DNA from: Poriferisphaera corsica | GTDB taxonomy: Bacteria; Planctomycetota; Phycisphaerae; Phycisphaerales; Phycisphaeraceae | Reading direction: 5' to 3' | Assembly: GCF_007747445.1 (NCBI RefSeq) | Contig: NZ_CP036425.1 | Span: forward strand, 1 to 64,000 | Length of the DNA stretch: 64,000 nt | In this document: positions 39,214 through 48,203 of the stretch, in pieces | Layout: each line of letters starts with the position of its first letter | Numbering within the stretch: position 1 is the first letter of the stretch | Notes under the pieces: generated by a model | Databases searched by the model: none | What the model was told of the DNA's origin: nothing | The model's input: the letters and a program-made list of their open reading frames with translations, nothing else | Translations under genes and position numbers: made by a program

Positions 39214-40620
39214 TCACGAACCGAGTGGCTTACGTTTCACTATCTCCGGGTCTTCATCACCATAAATCCGATCAAGTTCTATTTGCTCGTTTCTTAATTG
39301 GCGAATCATTAACCGTGCATCCTTAGCTTGATTTGATTCTGGGAACAGCCGGAGCAACGTTTCAAGTTCCACAATCGCAGCTCGTCTGTTGCTTTTCTTT
39401 ACAAATTTTCTTGCGTTATTAAAGAAGCGATTAACTTCTTCTTTCTCTAGTTGCTTCGCGATCACCTTACCGTACTGATCACCTTTGCGGATGGCTTCAA
39501 TTTTATTAATCGCGACCTTACCAGATTCTGTTAAACGAGCATGTTCCTTCAACCAGATATATAAATGATATGCTTTGATAATGTCAGTTTTTTCCAGCGC
39601 CCGAGCTTCATTCAATTTACGTTCAAGCAGAACAGGCGATAATTTATTGCCTGATTGCTTACGCACATTTTTCAACCGCCTCATGTCCATCTTTCCTTTC
39701 GGCGGGTTTGTGATTAATGAATGTATAGCTTTTAATTTTGCGATAAAAAAATCCTCATCTTTTGTTTTCTGAATCAAAACCGGATCATTCAAAATATAAC
39801 GATGAATGGTTTCAGCTAAATCAATCATACGATCACGTAGCCGTTCATCATAAATCGACATCATGTCTAAGCGATTAACCTTCTCCATCAACAAATCCAG
39901 ATTCTCCATCTTTGCCGCACGTTTAGCGATCACAATCTCCCGTTTAACACGTTCAACTTCTTGATCATCCATTCGATACGTTTTAAATTTACCCACCTCT
40001 CGCATATCTGCGATTAAACCTTGCTCGCCTGTTGTGTATTCACCTTTTGTTTCCCCAAATTCAACATTCGCATATAGTCGTTCCAGCGCGCTTTTTAATA
40101 CAATAGGATGCCCAATCCAGAGCAGCTTACTCTCTTTCGATAAGATACATACCTGTGGCACATCATCAATCTGTAATCGCTTTGCTAAGACTTCTGCATG
40201 ACTTTGATCAGAAAAAAACTGAGGCCATTTCAACATAAACTTTTGTCGTGCTGCTCTAACAATTTTTGCATTTTTATCTAAACTCACACTGACCAGCATC
40301 GCATTGCGTTTTTCAATGTCCGGCCACAACTCCTTCAAATACAGCAAACTCTCACGACTACCCACATGCCAACTCGCCCAAAAATGTAACACCACATATT
40401 TTCCTCGCATCGATCGTCTTGATATCGGCTCACCCCCGATACATCGCAATTGATAATCAACTTGATCGCCAATATTCCACTTATCATTATTGGCTACAAT
40501 TTTCCCTTTATGACTTTGGCCGGATATAAAGCCAATACAGATAAACAAAATGAATATCAAACAAGCATTGACAGGTAACCATTTCAGTCTCAGCAAACTT
40601 TTACAATTATAGATCATCAA
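39214..40620 (-). CDS. Thioredoxin-fold protein lacking the CXXC motif
   Basis: A 468-residue exported protein whose N-terminal part (signal helix ACLIFILFICIGFISG) leads into a TlpA/AhpC-like thioredoxin domain. Where the active site should be, the sequence reads FWASWHVGSRES, so both cysteines are absent. The rest of the fold is recognisable by comparison with the neighbouring gene: VSVSLDKN and LWIGHP correspond to VSLDSDRG and WVGHP there. The C-terminal ~250 residues are helical and Lys/Arg-rich, with TPR-like character (AIVELETLLRLFPESNQAKDAR). Redox activity is therefore unlikely; a binding or scaffolding role is inference. It is 97 bases from its paralog on the same strand. Confidence 0.85.
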   Translation of the reverse strand: MMIYNCKSLLRLKWLPVNACLIFILFICIGFISGQSHKGKIVANNDKWNIGDQVDYQLRCIGGEPISRRSMRGKYVVLHFWASWHVGSRESLLYLKELWPDIEKRNAMLVSVSLDKNAKIVRAARQKFMLKWPQFFSDQSHAEVLAKRLQIDDVPQVCILSKESKLLWIGHPIVLKSALERLYANVEFGETKGEYTTGEQGLIADMREVGKFKTYRMDDQEVERVKREIVIAKRAAKMENLDLLMEKVNRLDMMSIYDERLRDRMIDLAETIHRYILNDPVLIQKTKDEDFFIAKLKAIHSLITNPPKGKMDMRRLKNVRKQSGNKLSPVLLERKLNEARALEKTDIIKAYHLYIWLKEHARLTESGKVAINKIEAIRKGDQYGKVIAKQLEKEEVNRFFNNARKFVKKSNRRAAIVELETLLRLFPESNQAKDARLMIRQLRNEQIELDRIYGDEDPEIVKRKPLGS

Positions 40621-40717
40621 TATTCTCCACCAATATCTGTAGCATCACTTCATACTAAAAAATCCGTCTATATAACTAGACGGATTCATTCAGCTTATAT
40701 TTCAAATGTCGTGATTT

Positions 40718-41965
40718 TCACTCTTTAGGCATATTCTTTAGCAAATCCTTTGCTTCATATATCTCTTTAGCCGCCTTTGGGCATTCTTCCAATACCTTTT
40801 CATACATCTCTCGAGCACTCTTGACTTCCCCTAATTTCTGCATGGTCTTGCCTGTTTTAAGTAGCTGCTCCGCTTTTTTACCCTGCGACCAAACCTCATA
40901 ACCTGTCATGAATTTTTGGTTTTTACGCTTTGTAAGCACCCAATCAACCGCCTCACGACCAGCATCACTGTTTGGCGATTTTTCCATGAGCCACTCATAA
41001 ACATCGTAAGCCTCATACTCACGGTCGCTTTTCGCATAAATCTTTGCTTGTTTTAGCTTCTTCGCCAACACCCGATCACTGATCTTCTTGTTGACAAGCC
41101 TGTTTGTTTTCTTACTGGTAGGTTTTTGTTGGACGACAACTTTCTTTTCAGTAACTTCTTTCACAGATTTTATTTGATCCTGAATCCCCATTAACTGTTT
41201 TTGTAAATCAGGATTCTGAACCAACATCATCACAGCTTCCGGGTTATTCAGAACATCACGCTGCAATTTTTCTAGTATCTGCTCCGCCTCTTTTCTAACC
41301 CGAGCATCCATACCCGCCTGTGGATCTACTTGTGATAACACTTCAAAAATCTTCGCGAAATCACCTTTCTCAAGCAATTTCCTCGCCTCACCCATCTGTG
41401 CAATCGCCGCTTTAATCGTTTCCTCATCTACTTCTTTAACAACCTCTTCGCTCGCGCTTCCTTCTAGCTGATCTTGAAACTTCAAATAGACATCTCGCAA
41501 CGGCGCATCCATATTCGCCGGATGTCCCACCCATGCAACCTCACCATTCGGATCTATGATATAGATAGACGGGATACCATTGACCCCGAAAAAGGCCGCT
41601 TCCCGTGAACTTCTCCCACCAAATACATGTGTCCAATCCATTCCTTTCTGTTTCACGAACCTCGCCATCTTCCCACGGTCACTATCCAGGCTCACCCCCA
41701 TCAGCACAACCTTCTTGCCCTGTGCTGCTTTATTCACAGCCTTCATGTGTGGTATCGCTTCAATACAAGGCGGGCACCATGTTGCCCAAAAATCAATAAT
41801 CACAATGTTCCCACGCAAACTCTCCAACGAAACTTTCTTTCGCTGCAACGTCGTGAACGTGAACGTGGGCTTGTCCCCCTTCTTGACCGCTGCTTCGCTC
41901 TTAACCCCAACCCCCAGCATCAGCGCTACCACGCACACCATCACAATTACCCGCTTTATAGCCAT
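40718..41965 (-). CDS. TlpA-like thiol-disulfide oxidoreductase with TPR-like tail
   Basis: The N-terminal signal segment (VIVMVCVVALMLGVGVKSEA) is followed by a TlpA/ResA-type thioredoxin domain with the active site FWATWCPPCIEA, and GIPSIYIIDPNGEVAWVGHP later. Such proteins reduce disulfides in the periplasm, for instance in cytochrome c maturation. The C-terminal half is helical with a TPR-like last repeat (GEVKSAREMYEKVLEECP). I place the start at 41965, where AAGG is at ideal distance; the frame is open to 41992. It is the upstream gene of a pair; its companion has lost the cysteines. No cytochrome genes are nearby. Confidence 0.9.
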   Translation of the reverse strand: MAIKRVIVMVCVVALMLGVGVKSEAAVKKGDKPTFTFTTLQRKKVSLESLRGNIVIIDFWATWCPPCIEAIPHMKAVNKAAQGKKVVLMGVSLDSDRGKMARFVKQKGMDWTHVFGGRSSREAAFFGVNGIPSIYIIDPNGEVAWVGHPANMDAPLRDVYLKFQDQLEGSASEEVVKEVDEETIKAAIAQMGEARKLLEKGDFAKIFEVLSQVDPQAGMDARVRKEAEQILEKLQRDVLNNPEAVMMLVQNPDLQKQLMGIQDQIKSVKEVTEKKVVVQQKPTSKKTNRLVNKKISDRVLAKKLKQAKIYAKSDREYEAYDVYEWLMEKSPNSDAGREAVDWVLTKRKNQKFMTGYEVWSQGKKAEQLLKTGKTMQKLGEVKSAREMYEKVLEECPKAAKEIYEAKDLLKNMPKE

Positions 41966-42117
41966 GCTCATCACCTTATTTACTGTCATCAAATATTGAT
42001 CGATACATCAAAGATCCCCATCTCCCACCACTATTATCATCAAATATCGCCCCATACTTTGCAACGATCTTCTGATAATTACCCCATATTCGCATATAAA
42101 TCCCCGTTTTATCCCGC

Positions 42118-42567
42118 TCACGCGCGATCCATCAACCGATTTACCGCATCACGCATCGCCTCAGCAGTCACCACCTCTTCGACTACAACCTCATTCGCCC
42201 CCGCCTCGCCCGCCATCAACCCGCGGCTCAGGAAATTGGTTCTCGCCACAATCTTCAAATCCCCTCGCATCTTCCTCGCAATGCGGCACGCTTCAATCGC
42301 ATCCCCCTCATCCGGGATCGCAATCACCAGAACATCAGCCTCCATAATCCCCGCATTCCGCAAGACCCCCTCATCCAGAATATTTCCAAATTTCGCTCCC
42401 TTATTCCGCTCCAATCGCATCAATACCGTATCCGGATTCGTATCCACCACCGTGACCGCATATCCGCTCGCCTCTAAATGCTCGCCAACAATCCGACCCG
42501 CCGGGCCATACCCCGCAACAATCGCGCTGCCCTGCGTTCCTGCTTGATGTCCTTTCGCTTCTTTCAC
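42118..42567 (-). CDS. TrkA-N/RCK-type NAD-binding protein
   Basis: A 149-residue soluble protein with a Rossmann fold: AIVAGYGPAGRIVGEHLEASG (glycine-rich loop), VVDTNPDT (acidic end of the second strand), LDEGVLRNAGIMEADVLVIAIPDE and LKIVARTNF. This matches the RCK/TrkA-N domain that gates potassium channels and transporters by binding nucleotide; no channel portion or TrkA-C domain is attached. The frame is open to 42642, but a GTG at 42567 has a near-perfect ribosome-binding site (AGAGGAG, seven-base spacing), and the extra N-terminal residues would be encoded by the repeat element copy A, so I start at 42567. Which channel it controls is unknown. Confidence 0.82.
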   Translation of the reverse strand: MKEAKGHQAGTQGSAIVAGYGPAGRIVGEHLEASGYAVTVVDTNPDTVLMRLERNKGAKFGNILDEGVLRNAGIMEADVLVIAIPDEGDAIEACRIARKMRGDLKIVARTNFLSRGLMAGEAGANEVVVEEVVTAEAMRDAVNRLMDRA

Positions 42568-42581
42568 ACGCTTAGTCTCCT

Positions 42582-42670
42582 CTAGAGCAGTTTGTATCAT
42601 TATGCCGTATAAGCATTCAATACGTAACGACCAACTGGTCAACCCGGAAGGTCATAACGCAAGACGCTCA
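42582..42670 (+). repeat. 127-bp MITE-like family, shortened copy A
   Basis: Starts CTAGAGCAGTTTG and ends in AAGACGCTC, with the family blocks ATCATT.TGCCGT and CGACCAACTGGTCAAC in between, but is about 89 bases long, so an internal part is missing. It directly abuts the RCK gene start. Confidence 0.7.
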
Positions 42671-42769
42671 AAAATGACTGATAACCAAACAAATACCCTG
42701 CCATTCTCTCAACTCCACACCAACTGTCTAGCCTTTCTCATCCATATCAACATACAATATCGCATCTCA

Positions 42770-42896
42770 TAGAGCAGTTTGCGTGATTATTCACAGGTCT
42801 TGCCTAAGTAAGTAAACAGCAATATAGCTTACCACGCCTCATTAAATCGTCATCGACCTTCTGCTCAACAAGTGAGTATTGACGCCAAACGCTCTA
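42770..42896 (+). repeat. 127-bp MITE-like element, copy B
   Basis: Full length with TAGAGC at the left end and GCTCTA at the right. By hand alignment about 102 of 127 positions match copy C at 50469-50595 without a gap, including AAGTAAGTAAACA and GTGAGTATT blocks. It ends 14 bases before the phzF-like start. Confidence 0.85.
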
Positions 42897-42910
42897 GAAA
42901 GGTTCCCATT

Positions 42911-43786
42911 ATGCCTAACTCGCTAACATCGCTTCCTCTCTATCAAGTCGATGCTTTTACCCAGACTCCATTCGCCGGTAATCCTGCCGCTGTATGCGTG
43001 CTCCCCGAAAAGGAACGCTCACCCTCACATATCAATGATGCATGGATGCAAAACCTTGCCGCTGAGATGAACCTATCTGAAACCGCGTTTCTTCAGCCAC
43101 TCTCAAGAGATTCTCAAAACCAGTTTCTCATTCGCTGGTTCACCCCCGCTGCCGAAGTCGAACTCTGTGGCCACGCCACCCTCGCATCTGCCCATATTCT
43201 CTACCAAACCGAGCGTCATCCTGAACATCAACCGCTGCATTTCCAAACCTTGCACGCCGGTCAGCTTACCTGTTCACTGACGACCCACAACCAAATCCTG
43301 ATGGATTTCCCCGCAGATACTCCCCAACCACTCCCCATTGACCAATTACCCTCCGAACTCATCACACATCTCAATATCACCTCAGCCGAGATCGTCAACG
43401 CATTCAAAAATTCATGGGATATCCTCCTTGAACTCAAATCCGAATCACTTGTACGAAATCTCACTCCAAATTTCCACGCACTCGCTCAGTTCGCATCCCG
43501 TGGTATCGCCGTAACCGCTGCAGCTGATCCCAACACTGATTACGATTTTGTCTCACGTTTCTTCGCCCCCGCCTTGCGTATTAATGAAGACCCCGTCACC
43601 GGCTCACTTCATTGTGTACTCGCTCCATACTGGGCAAAGAAACTAAATAAAAATCCGCTCGTCGCTTATCAAGCCTCATCACGCGGCGGCCTGCTCAACC
43701 TTCATTGCAAATCACATGACAATAAACACCGCATCGAAATTGCAGGTCATGCAACAACCATCTTCAATGCCAATCTCATCCTCTAA
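42911..43786 (+). CDS. PhzF-family epimerase/isomerase-like protein
   Basis: A 291-residue protein of the PhzF family (diaminopimelate-epimerase fold). The N-terminus reads YQVDAFTQTPFAGNPAAVC, followed by AEMNLSETAFL with the catalytic Glu, and later TPAAEVELCGHATLASAHIL and DPVTGSLHC, which form the two halves of the active site. PhzF itself isomerises an intermediate of phenazine synthesis; most bacterial members have unknown substrates and no phenazine genes lie here. The frame is open to 42872, but ATG 42911 is the natural start, with AAAGG upstream. Part of that ribosome-binding site lies against the end of repeat copy B. Confidence 0.93.
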   Translation: MPNSLTSLPLYQVDAFTQTPFAGNPAAVCVLPEKERSPSHINDAWMQNLAAEMNLSETAFLQPLSRDSQNQFLIRWFTPAAEVELCGHATLASAHILYQTERHPEHQPLHFQTLHAGQLTCSLTTHNQILMDFPADTPQPLPIDQLPSELITHLNITSAEIVNAFKNSWDILLELKSESLVRNLTPNFHALAQFASRGIAVTAAADPNTDYDFVSRFFAPALRINEDPVTGSLHCVLAPYWAKKLNKNPLVAYQASSRGGLLNLHCKSHDNKHRIEIAGHATTIFNANLIL

Positions 43787-44103
43787 TTCGACAACATTTC
43801 AGTGCCCAACCAAACCATCGGGTCGATAGTGATTCTTCAGCTACAGTTAAGTTATTTCTTATGTAAACGTTTTCTCAATACCAGCCCAATTTTATTGAGC
43901 AATAACTTATTAATAACGGCAATTGTTTCTCGTTAGAGATAAAAACAAATCCCGTAATTTCATATATAATTTTAATGCGCCCTTATTAATCATCATTCGT
44001 TCTCATCAGCGCTATCAAATCGCTATTTAAATGTTGCCTAAACATGTACTAATTAATGCGAATCAAATAGCGTTTGTTCTATAGTTCTGCATGTTGATGA
44101 AAC

Positions 44104-44142
44104 AAAAAAAAGCGCCTTACTGAACGATGCCAGTAAAGCGCC
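44104..44142 (-). terminator. Intrinsic terminator for the His/Cys-rich gene; otherwise empty gap 43787-44287
   Basis: TTACTG and CAGTAA (with flanking GCGC pairs) form a stem around an eight-base loop, and on the minus strand eight T follow. It lies about 150 bases after the leftward gene at 44288-45310. In the remainder of the 500-base gap I see AT-rich sequence and no gene. Confidence 0.6.
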
Positions 44143-44287
44143 TTCCGGGGGCAAAATGCTGTTATTCTCCTGCCGTTTGGCTTCCCATCACCAATCAACA
44201 GGCTTATTTTCTTCGATTAGTATACTTGATTCAATCGGTACTTACCAGCCTAAATGATAGGTTTTATACTCTCAATCATCATGATAC

Positions 44288-45310
44288 CTATTGAACAACC
44301 TTGGTTACAAGCAAACTATTCCCAGGCAAACGCAAACCCTCAACTTTTATCTTTTGGCCATGCGTTCCCTGTTTACCTTGAATTAAATCAGCAGACTTTG
44401 CGGTCGGAATATAGTTAAATATTCTTCCCTTTTCATCCTGCAAATGATGCAGGTGACCAAGCTTGCAGTTATGTGGTAATTCATCAACATCGAGTTGGCA
44501 TTGGCAACCATTCACACCTTCCAAAACTACTTTTATGCCATCAATTGATTCATACTTAGAAGTATCAATCTTCTGCTTCTTAGCTTCCTTTTGACTTAAC
44601 ACATTCACATCATCGAGATACACCAAACCACCATGGTTGTATGCTTTACCTTTTGCCGCAACCATGCTGCCAATCTCTACACTAGACAATGCCGCTTTAT
44701 TATCCGGCGTCTCAATAAAGTGATAAACACCCTTCTCAGTAACCAAAACCATATCCGTCAGCTTGTCTAACTTGCGCATAGCTGGTGTTTCATTATCCGC
44801 CGCATCAAAAAAACCTGTCAACTGTTTGACCACACCCACCTGATCAAACCCGCTTACCTTCGGCATGCACTTCGTGCAGGTCGCGCCACTGCATTCCTTA
44901 CCGCAAGCAACCTTCGCATCACCATCTTCATCATGATGTTCCTTCTCAGCAGCTTTCAGTGGACATTTCTTAATCTCACAATCTTCGTTTTTTTCCGCCT
45001 TCTTAGCTTCGCACTTCGCACACGTGCATCCAGCCTTACACTTGCTCTTCTCGGTGTGGCCGCTCTCAGCATGTCCATCGTCATGATCCCCACTCTCAGC
45101 ATGCCCGTGTTCATCATGCTCATCGTGACTTTCCCGGTCACCTTTGCCGTCATTCTCATGCAGCCCGCCGTGATGCATTTCCACCGCAGCTTCCTTACCA
45201 TCACACGATCCGCAATGCGCCATCGCCACACCACTGATCGCAAAAAGTCCTACAAACATAAACATACCGACAACCAGCAATTTTAAGCTGGGCTTCAATT
45301 GACAACACAT
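44288..45310 (-). CDS. Exported His/Cys-rich putative metal-binding protein
   Basis: A 340-residue protein with a signal peptide (LLVVGMFMFVGLFAISGVAMA). The next ~120 residues are dominated by His, Asp, Glu and Cys: HHGGLHENDGKGDRESHDEH, then a metallothionein-like CKAGCTCAKC, and a second cluster CGKECSGATCTKC. The C-terminal ~190 residues form an ordinary, more conserved-looking domain (GFDQVGVVKQLTGFF; VYLDDVNVLSQKEAK; CQCQLDVDELPHNCKLGHLHH). The composition strongly suggests binding of a soft or transition metal (copper, zinc or nickel) in the periplasm. AGGAG precedes ATG 45310. No transporter or metal regulator is adjacent, so the metal is unknown, and I do not recognise the family. 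Confidence 0.8.
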   Translation of the reverse strand: MCCQLKPSLKLLVVGMFMFVGLFAISGVAMAHCGSCDGKEAAVEMHHGGLHENDGKGDRESHDEHDEHGHAESGDHDDGHAESGHTEKSKCKAGCTCAKCEAKKAEKNEDCEIKKCPLKAAEKEHHDEDGDAKVACGKECSGATCTKCMPKVSGFDQVGVVKQLTGFFDAADNETPAMRKLDKLTDMVLVTEKGVYHFIETPDNKAALSSVEIGSMVAAKGKAYNHGGLVYLDDVNVLSQKEAKKQKIDTSKYESIDGIKVVLEGVNGCQCQLDVDELPHNCKLGHLHHLQDEKGRIFNYIPTAKSADLIQGKQGTHGQKIKVEGLRLPGNSLLVTKVVQ

Positions 45311-45514
45311 ACGTTGTTCTCCTGTTACTTAACCCTGGCCCGCGAACGCAGCCGTTATTGAAAACTACTCATTGATAGAATCACCGGACATACAACACCC
45401 TTCGTACGCATCATATTCCCATACTGCAATATTTTTTTTCTTTTAAAATCTTTGAGTCACTATCTTTAGCGATTCTAATTTGCCCAACCCGCTCACTACT
45501 GAGACAATACCCAT

Positions 45515-45928
45515 ATGCCGGGAATCAAAAACAAATCCAATCAACCTCTCCAGCCACCCGCGAACTGCATCACTTGTGATTACAATCTCGCTTACCTCAC
45601 CACCACCTCTTGCCCCGAATGTGGCCGACCTTTTGATCCTTCCGATCCACAAACCTATATCAATCCCAAACAAGTCAAAATTCAGCCACCCCCATTTACA
45701 CCCTATTTCCTATCCATCATCCTCATCACAACCTTCCTCACCCTCATCCCTTACGTTCAGTTGCTCAACTTCTTCATCCTCATCCCAACCCTCTTCATCT
45801 CCATCGTCGCGCTGACAGATCAAGATTACCAACGCAAACCTCTTGCTCTTTTTACCTGCTTATACATTATCACCATGTTCTTTTTCTCAATTCTACTTCT
45901 CAACTTTTACCTTACCCTTCCTCTTTAA
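45515..45928 (+). CDS. Zinc-ribbon membrane protein
   Basis: A 137-residue protein with an N-terminal zinc ribbon (CITCDYNLAYLTTTSCPECGRPFDP: two CxxC pairs) followed by two or three hydrophobic segments (FLSIILITTFLTLIPYVQLL, FFILIPTLFISIVAL and LFTCLYIITMFFFSILLL). The CPECGRPFDPSDPQTY pattern is a recurring planctomycete motif of unknown function. Its stop codon overlaps the stop codon of the convergent MarC gene by four bases. No strong ribosome-binding site precedes ATG 45515. Confidence 0.72.
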   Translation: MPGIKNKSNQPLQPPANCITCDYNLAYLTTTSCPECGRPFDPSDPQTYINPKQVKIQPPPFTPYFLSIILITTFLTLIPYVQLLNFFILIPTLFISIVALTDQDYQRKPLALFTCLYIITMFFFSILLLNFYLTLPL

Positions 45929-46587
45929 GAACTAACGATTAAAAAGTTTCGCACACCGGCCATCATCAGTTGTGCCGCTAACACGCAAAACACCAAACCT
46001 GTAAGTTTGCTAAAAATCGTTAAACCCCGTTGACCAATGACTCGCTCCACAACACTTGCTCCAAACAGCAGCAATCCCACGGTCAATATCGCACCAAGCA
46101 GCCCCCCATATCCCACCGCTTGTTCCTGTAATGTATCCAGTTCAGAACCAATCACAAGCATCGCGCCAATCGTCGCCGGTCCAACAATAATCGGTATCGC
46201 CAACGGCACCACCCACTCCCCCTCATCATGCCCACTCTTGCCCATTCTCGTCTCCTCCATCCCTTCAGTCTCAACACCAACCTGCCCAGCCCGATGACTG
46301 CTTTTAACTAGCTCAATTCCCGACAAAAATAAAAGTACCCCTGCGCCAATCCGGAAAGCATCGATCGTGATCCCAAACAATCCAAAAATCCACGTACCGA
46401 AAAAATACAAAGTCGTTGATAACACGATCACCGCCGCCGTAACCTTCAGCGCCGTTCGATGCCGCTTCGATACGCCTTGATCTTTCGTCATCGCCAAAAA
46501 AATCGACACCCCCGCAAACGGCGTCAACAAAAAGAAAAACTTAATATAGTTGTTTACGAACAAATTTAAATACTCACCAACACTCAT
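45925..46587 (-). CDS. MarC-family integral membrane protein
   Basis: A 220-residue membrane protein with six hydrophobic segments, matching MarC: FFFLLTPFAGVSIFLAMT near the start, the glycine-rich GAGVLLFLSGIELV, and the conserved PLAIPIIVGPATIGAMLVIG. A hydrophilic insertion of about 30 residues (MEETRMGKSGHDEGEWV) separates the halves. MarC proteins were once thought to be antibiotic-resistance factors, but their function is unknown. I start at ATG 46587, where GGAG is six bases upstream; ATG 46599 is the alternative. It shares overlapping stop codons with the convergent zinc-ribbon gene. Confidence 0.93.
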   Translation of the reverse strand: MSVGEYLNLFVNNYIKFFFLLTPFAGVSIFLAMTKDQGVSKRHRTALKVTAAVIVLSTTLYFFGTWIFGLFGITIDAFRIGAGVLLFLSGIELVKSSHRAGQVGVETEGMEETRMGKSGHDEGEWVVPLAIPIIVGPATIGAMLVIGSELDTLQEQAVGYGGLLGAILTVGLLLFGASVVERVIGQRGLTIFSKLTGLVFCVLAAQLMMAGVRNFLIVSS

Positions 46588-46726
46588 CACAATCTCCATT
46601 CTCTCATCACAATTGCACGAGGCCTAAACTAACCCGAAGTTAGATCTGGTCATACATTATCTCCTCTCCTCATCTTACATGCAATATTGTCTCCCAACCC
46701 ACGTTCTTCCCTTTAAGGAGATCTCT

Positions 46727-48202
46727 ATGAAGCATATTCTCATTACCCTATTCACGGTTTTACTGCTCCTTCACACCACCCATGCTCAACCCGCCGCAAT
46801 ACTCACCTATCCCATCGTCGACACCAACCAGATCCGCTCTTTCGATAACCACAGCCGTATCTCCATCCCATCACCCAATCAGCCATTCTTCGGCCAAGAC
46901 GCCAACTATACCGGCCTCACCCCTGCTTACCGCAATAACAAAGACGGCACCATCACCGACCTAAACACCGGCCTCATGTGGCAACAATCCTATCAACGCG
47001 CTACCTACCAGCAAGCCCTTTCCGGGGCTGCCAAATGCCGTACTGCCAGTCATTCCGATTGGCGTCTCCCAACGATCAAAGAACTCTACTCCCTCATTCT
47101 TTTCTCCGGCACAGATCCCGATCCACAAGCCTCATCCTCATCATCTATCCCATTCATAGACGACCAATTTTTTGATTTCTCTTTCGGCAACACCTCGCGC
47201 AACGAGCGCATCATCGACGTACAATTCTGGTCTTCGACTCAATACACCTCCACTACCATGCATGGCAACAAAACCGTTTTCGGCCTCAACCTCGCCGATG
47301 GACGCATCAAAGGTTATCCAAAAACCTCCCCTCACAACCCCAACCAAAAACGCCTCGTCCGCTACGTCCGCAGCAACCCCGACTACGGCAAAAATCATTT
47401 CATCGATAACAACGACGGCACCATTACCGACCTTGCGACCGGCCTAACCTGGGCTAAAAATGATTCTGACAAACCTATGACTTGGCAGCAAGCCCTCGAA
47501 TATTGCAACAAGCTCAATCTTGCAGATCAAAAAGATTGGCGCCTCCCCAACGCCAAAGAACTACAATCCATCGTTGACTACACCCGCTCACCCGATGCGA
47601 CTCATTCGCCCGCCATCAATCCCATCTTCAACACAACCGCGATTAAAAACGAAGGCAACAAAACCGACTACCCACAATTCTGGACCTCAACCACACATCA
47701 ATCCCAACGAGGCGGGCAAGCCGCCGTTTATATCGCTTTCGGCCGCGCTCTCGGTTACATGACTAGCGGCCCACCCAACCAAAATCGGCGTTCCACTTCA
47801 AAAACCAAACTCATGGATGTTCACGGCGCAGGGGCTCAGCGTTCTGATCTCAAATCCGGCAACCCTAAAGACTACCCGCATGGCCTTGGTCCGCAAGGCG
47901 ATGTCATCCGCATCTACAACTACGTACGTCCTGTTCGCAGTGGAGCTGCAAACATCACAACCACTGAGCCGCCACTCACCAAGCAAGAAAAACAACAATA
48001 TAAACAATCTAATCCAGCATTAGACAATTTTATCAATCGTCTTGATCATAACGGCGACAATAAAGTCTCGCGTTCCGAATTCGACGGCCCATCTCAGCAT
48101 TTCAAATATCTTGATCGCAATAACGACAACTACATCACACTAGATGAAGCCCCTTCTGGCCCACCAAACCAACAAGCTCCCCCTCCACGCAAAAGACGCT
48201 AA
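46727..48202 (+). CDS. Exported DUF1566 (Lcl-like) protein with EF-hands
   Basis: A 491-residue exported protein with signal peptide (ILITLFTVLLLLHTTHA). Two copies of the DUF1566/Lcl C-terminal unit are clear: DGTITDLNTGLMWQQSYQ...DWRLPTIKELYSLI and DGTITDLATGLTWAKNDSD...DWRLPNAKELQSIV. The C-terminus holds a pair of EF-hand-like calcium loops (DHNGDNKVSRSEF and DRNNDNYITLDEA). Lcl proteins of Legionella bind sulfated glycans, and a carbohydrate or surface-binding role is plausible. ATG 46727 has a strong AAGGAG; the frame is open to 46679 but the upstream part is not needed. It ends next to the convergent amidase gene, whose stop is one base away. Confidence 0.88.
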   Translation: MKHILITLFTVLLLLHTTHAQPAAILTYPIVDTNQIRSFDNHSRISIPSPNQPFFGQDANYTGLTPAYRNNKDGTITDLNTGLMWQQSYQRATYQQALSGAAKCRTASHSDWRLPTIKELYSLILFSGTDPDPQASSSSSIPFIDDQFFDFSFGNTSRNERIIDVQFWSSTQYTSTTMHGNKTVFGLNLADGRIKGYPKTSPHNPNQKRLVRYVRSNPDYGKNHFIDNNDGTITDLATGLTWAKNDSDKPMTWQQALEYCNKLNLADQKDWRLPNAKELQSIVDYTRSPDATHSPAINPIFNTTAIKNEGNKTDYPQFWTSTTHQSQRGGQAAVYIAFGRALGYMTSGPPNQNRRSTSKTKLMDVHGAGAQRSDLKSGNPKDYPHGLGPQGDVIRIYNYVRPVRSGAANITTTEPPLTKQEKQQYKQSNPALDNFINRLDHNGDNKVSRSEFDGPSQHFKYLDRNNDNYITLDEAPSGPPNQQAPPPRKRR

Positions 48203-48203
48203 C

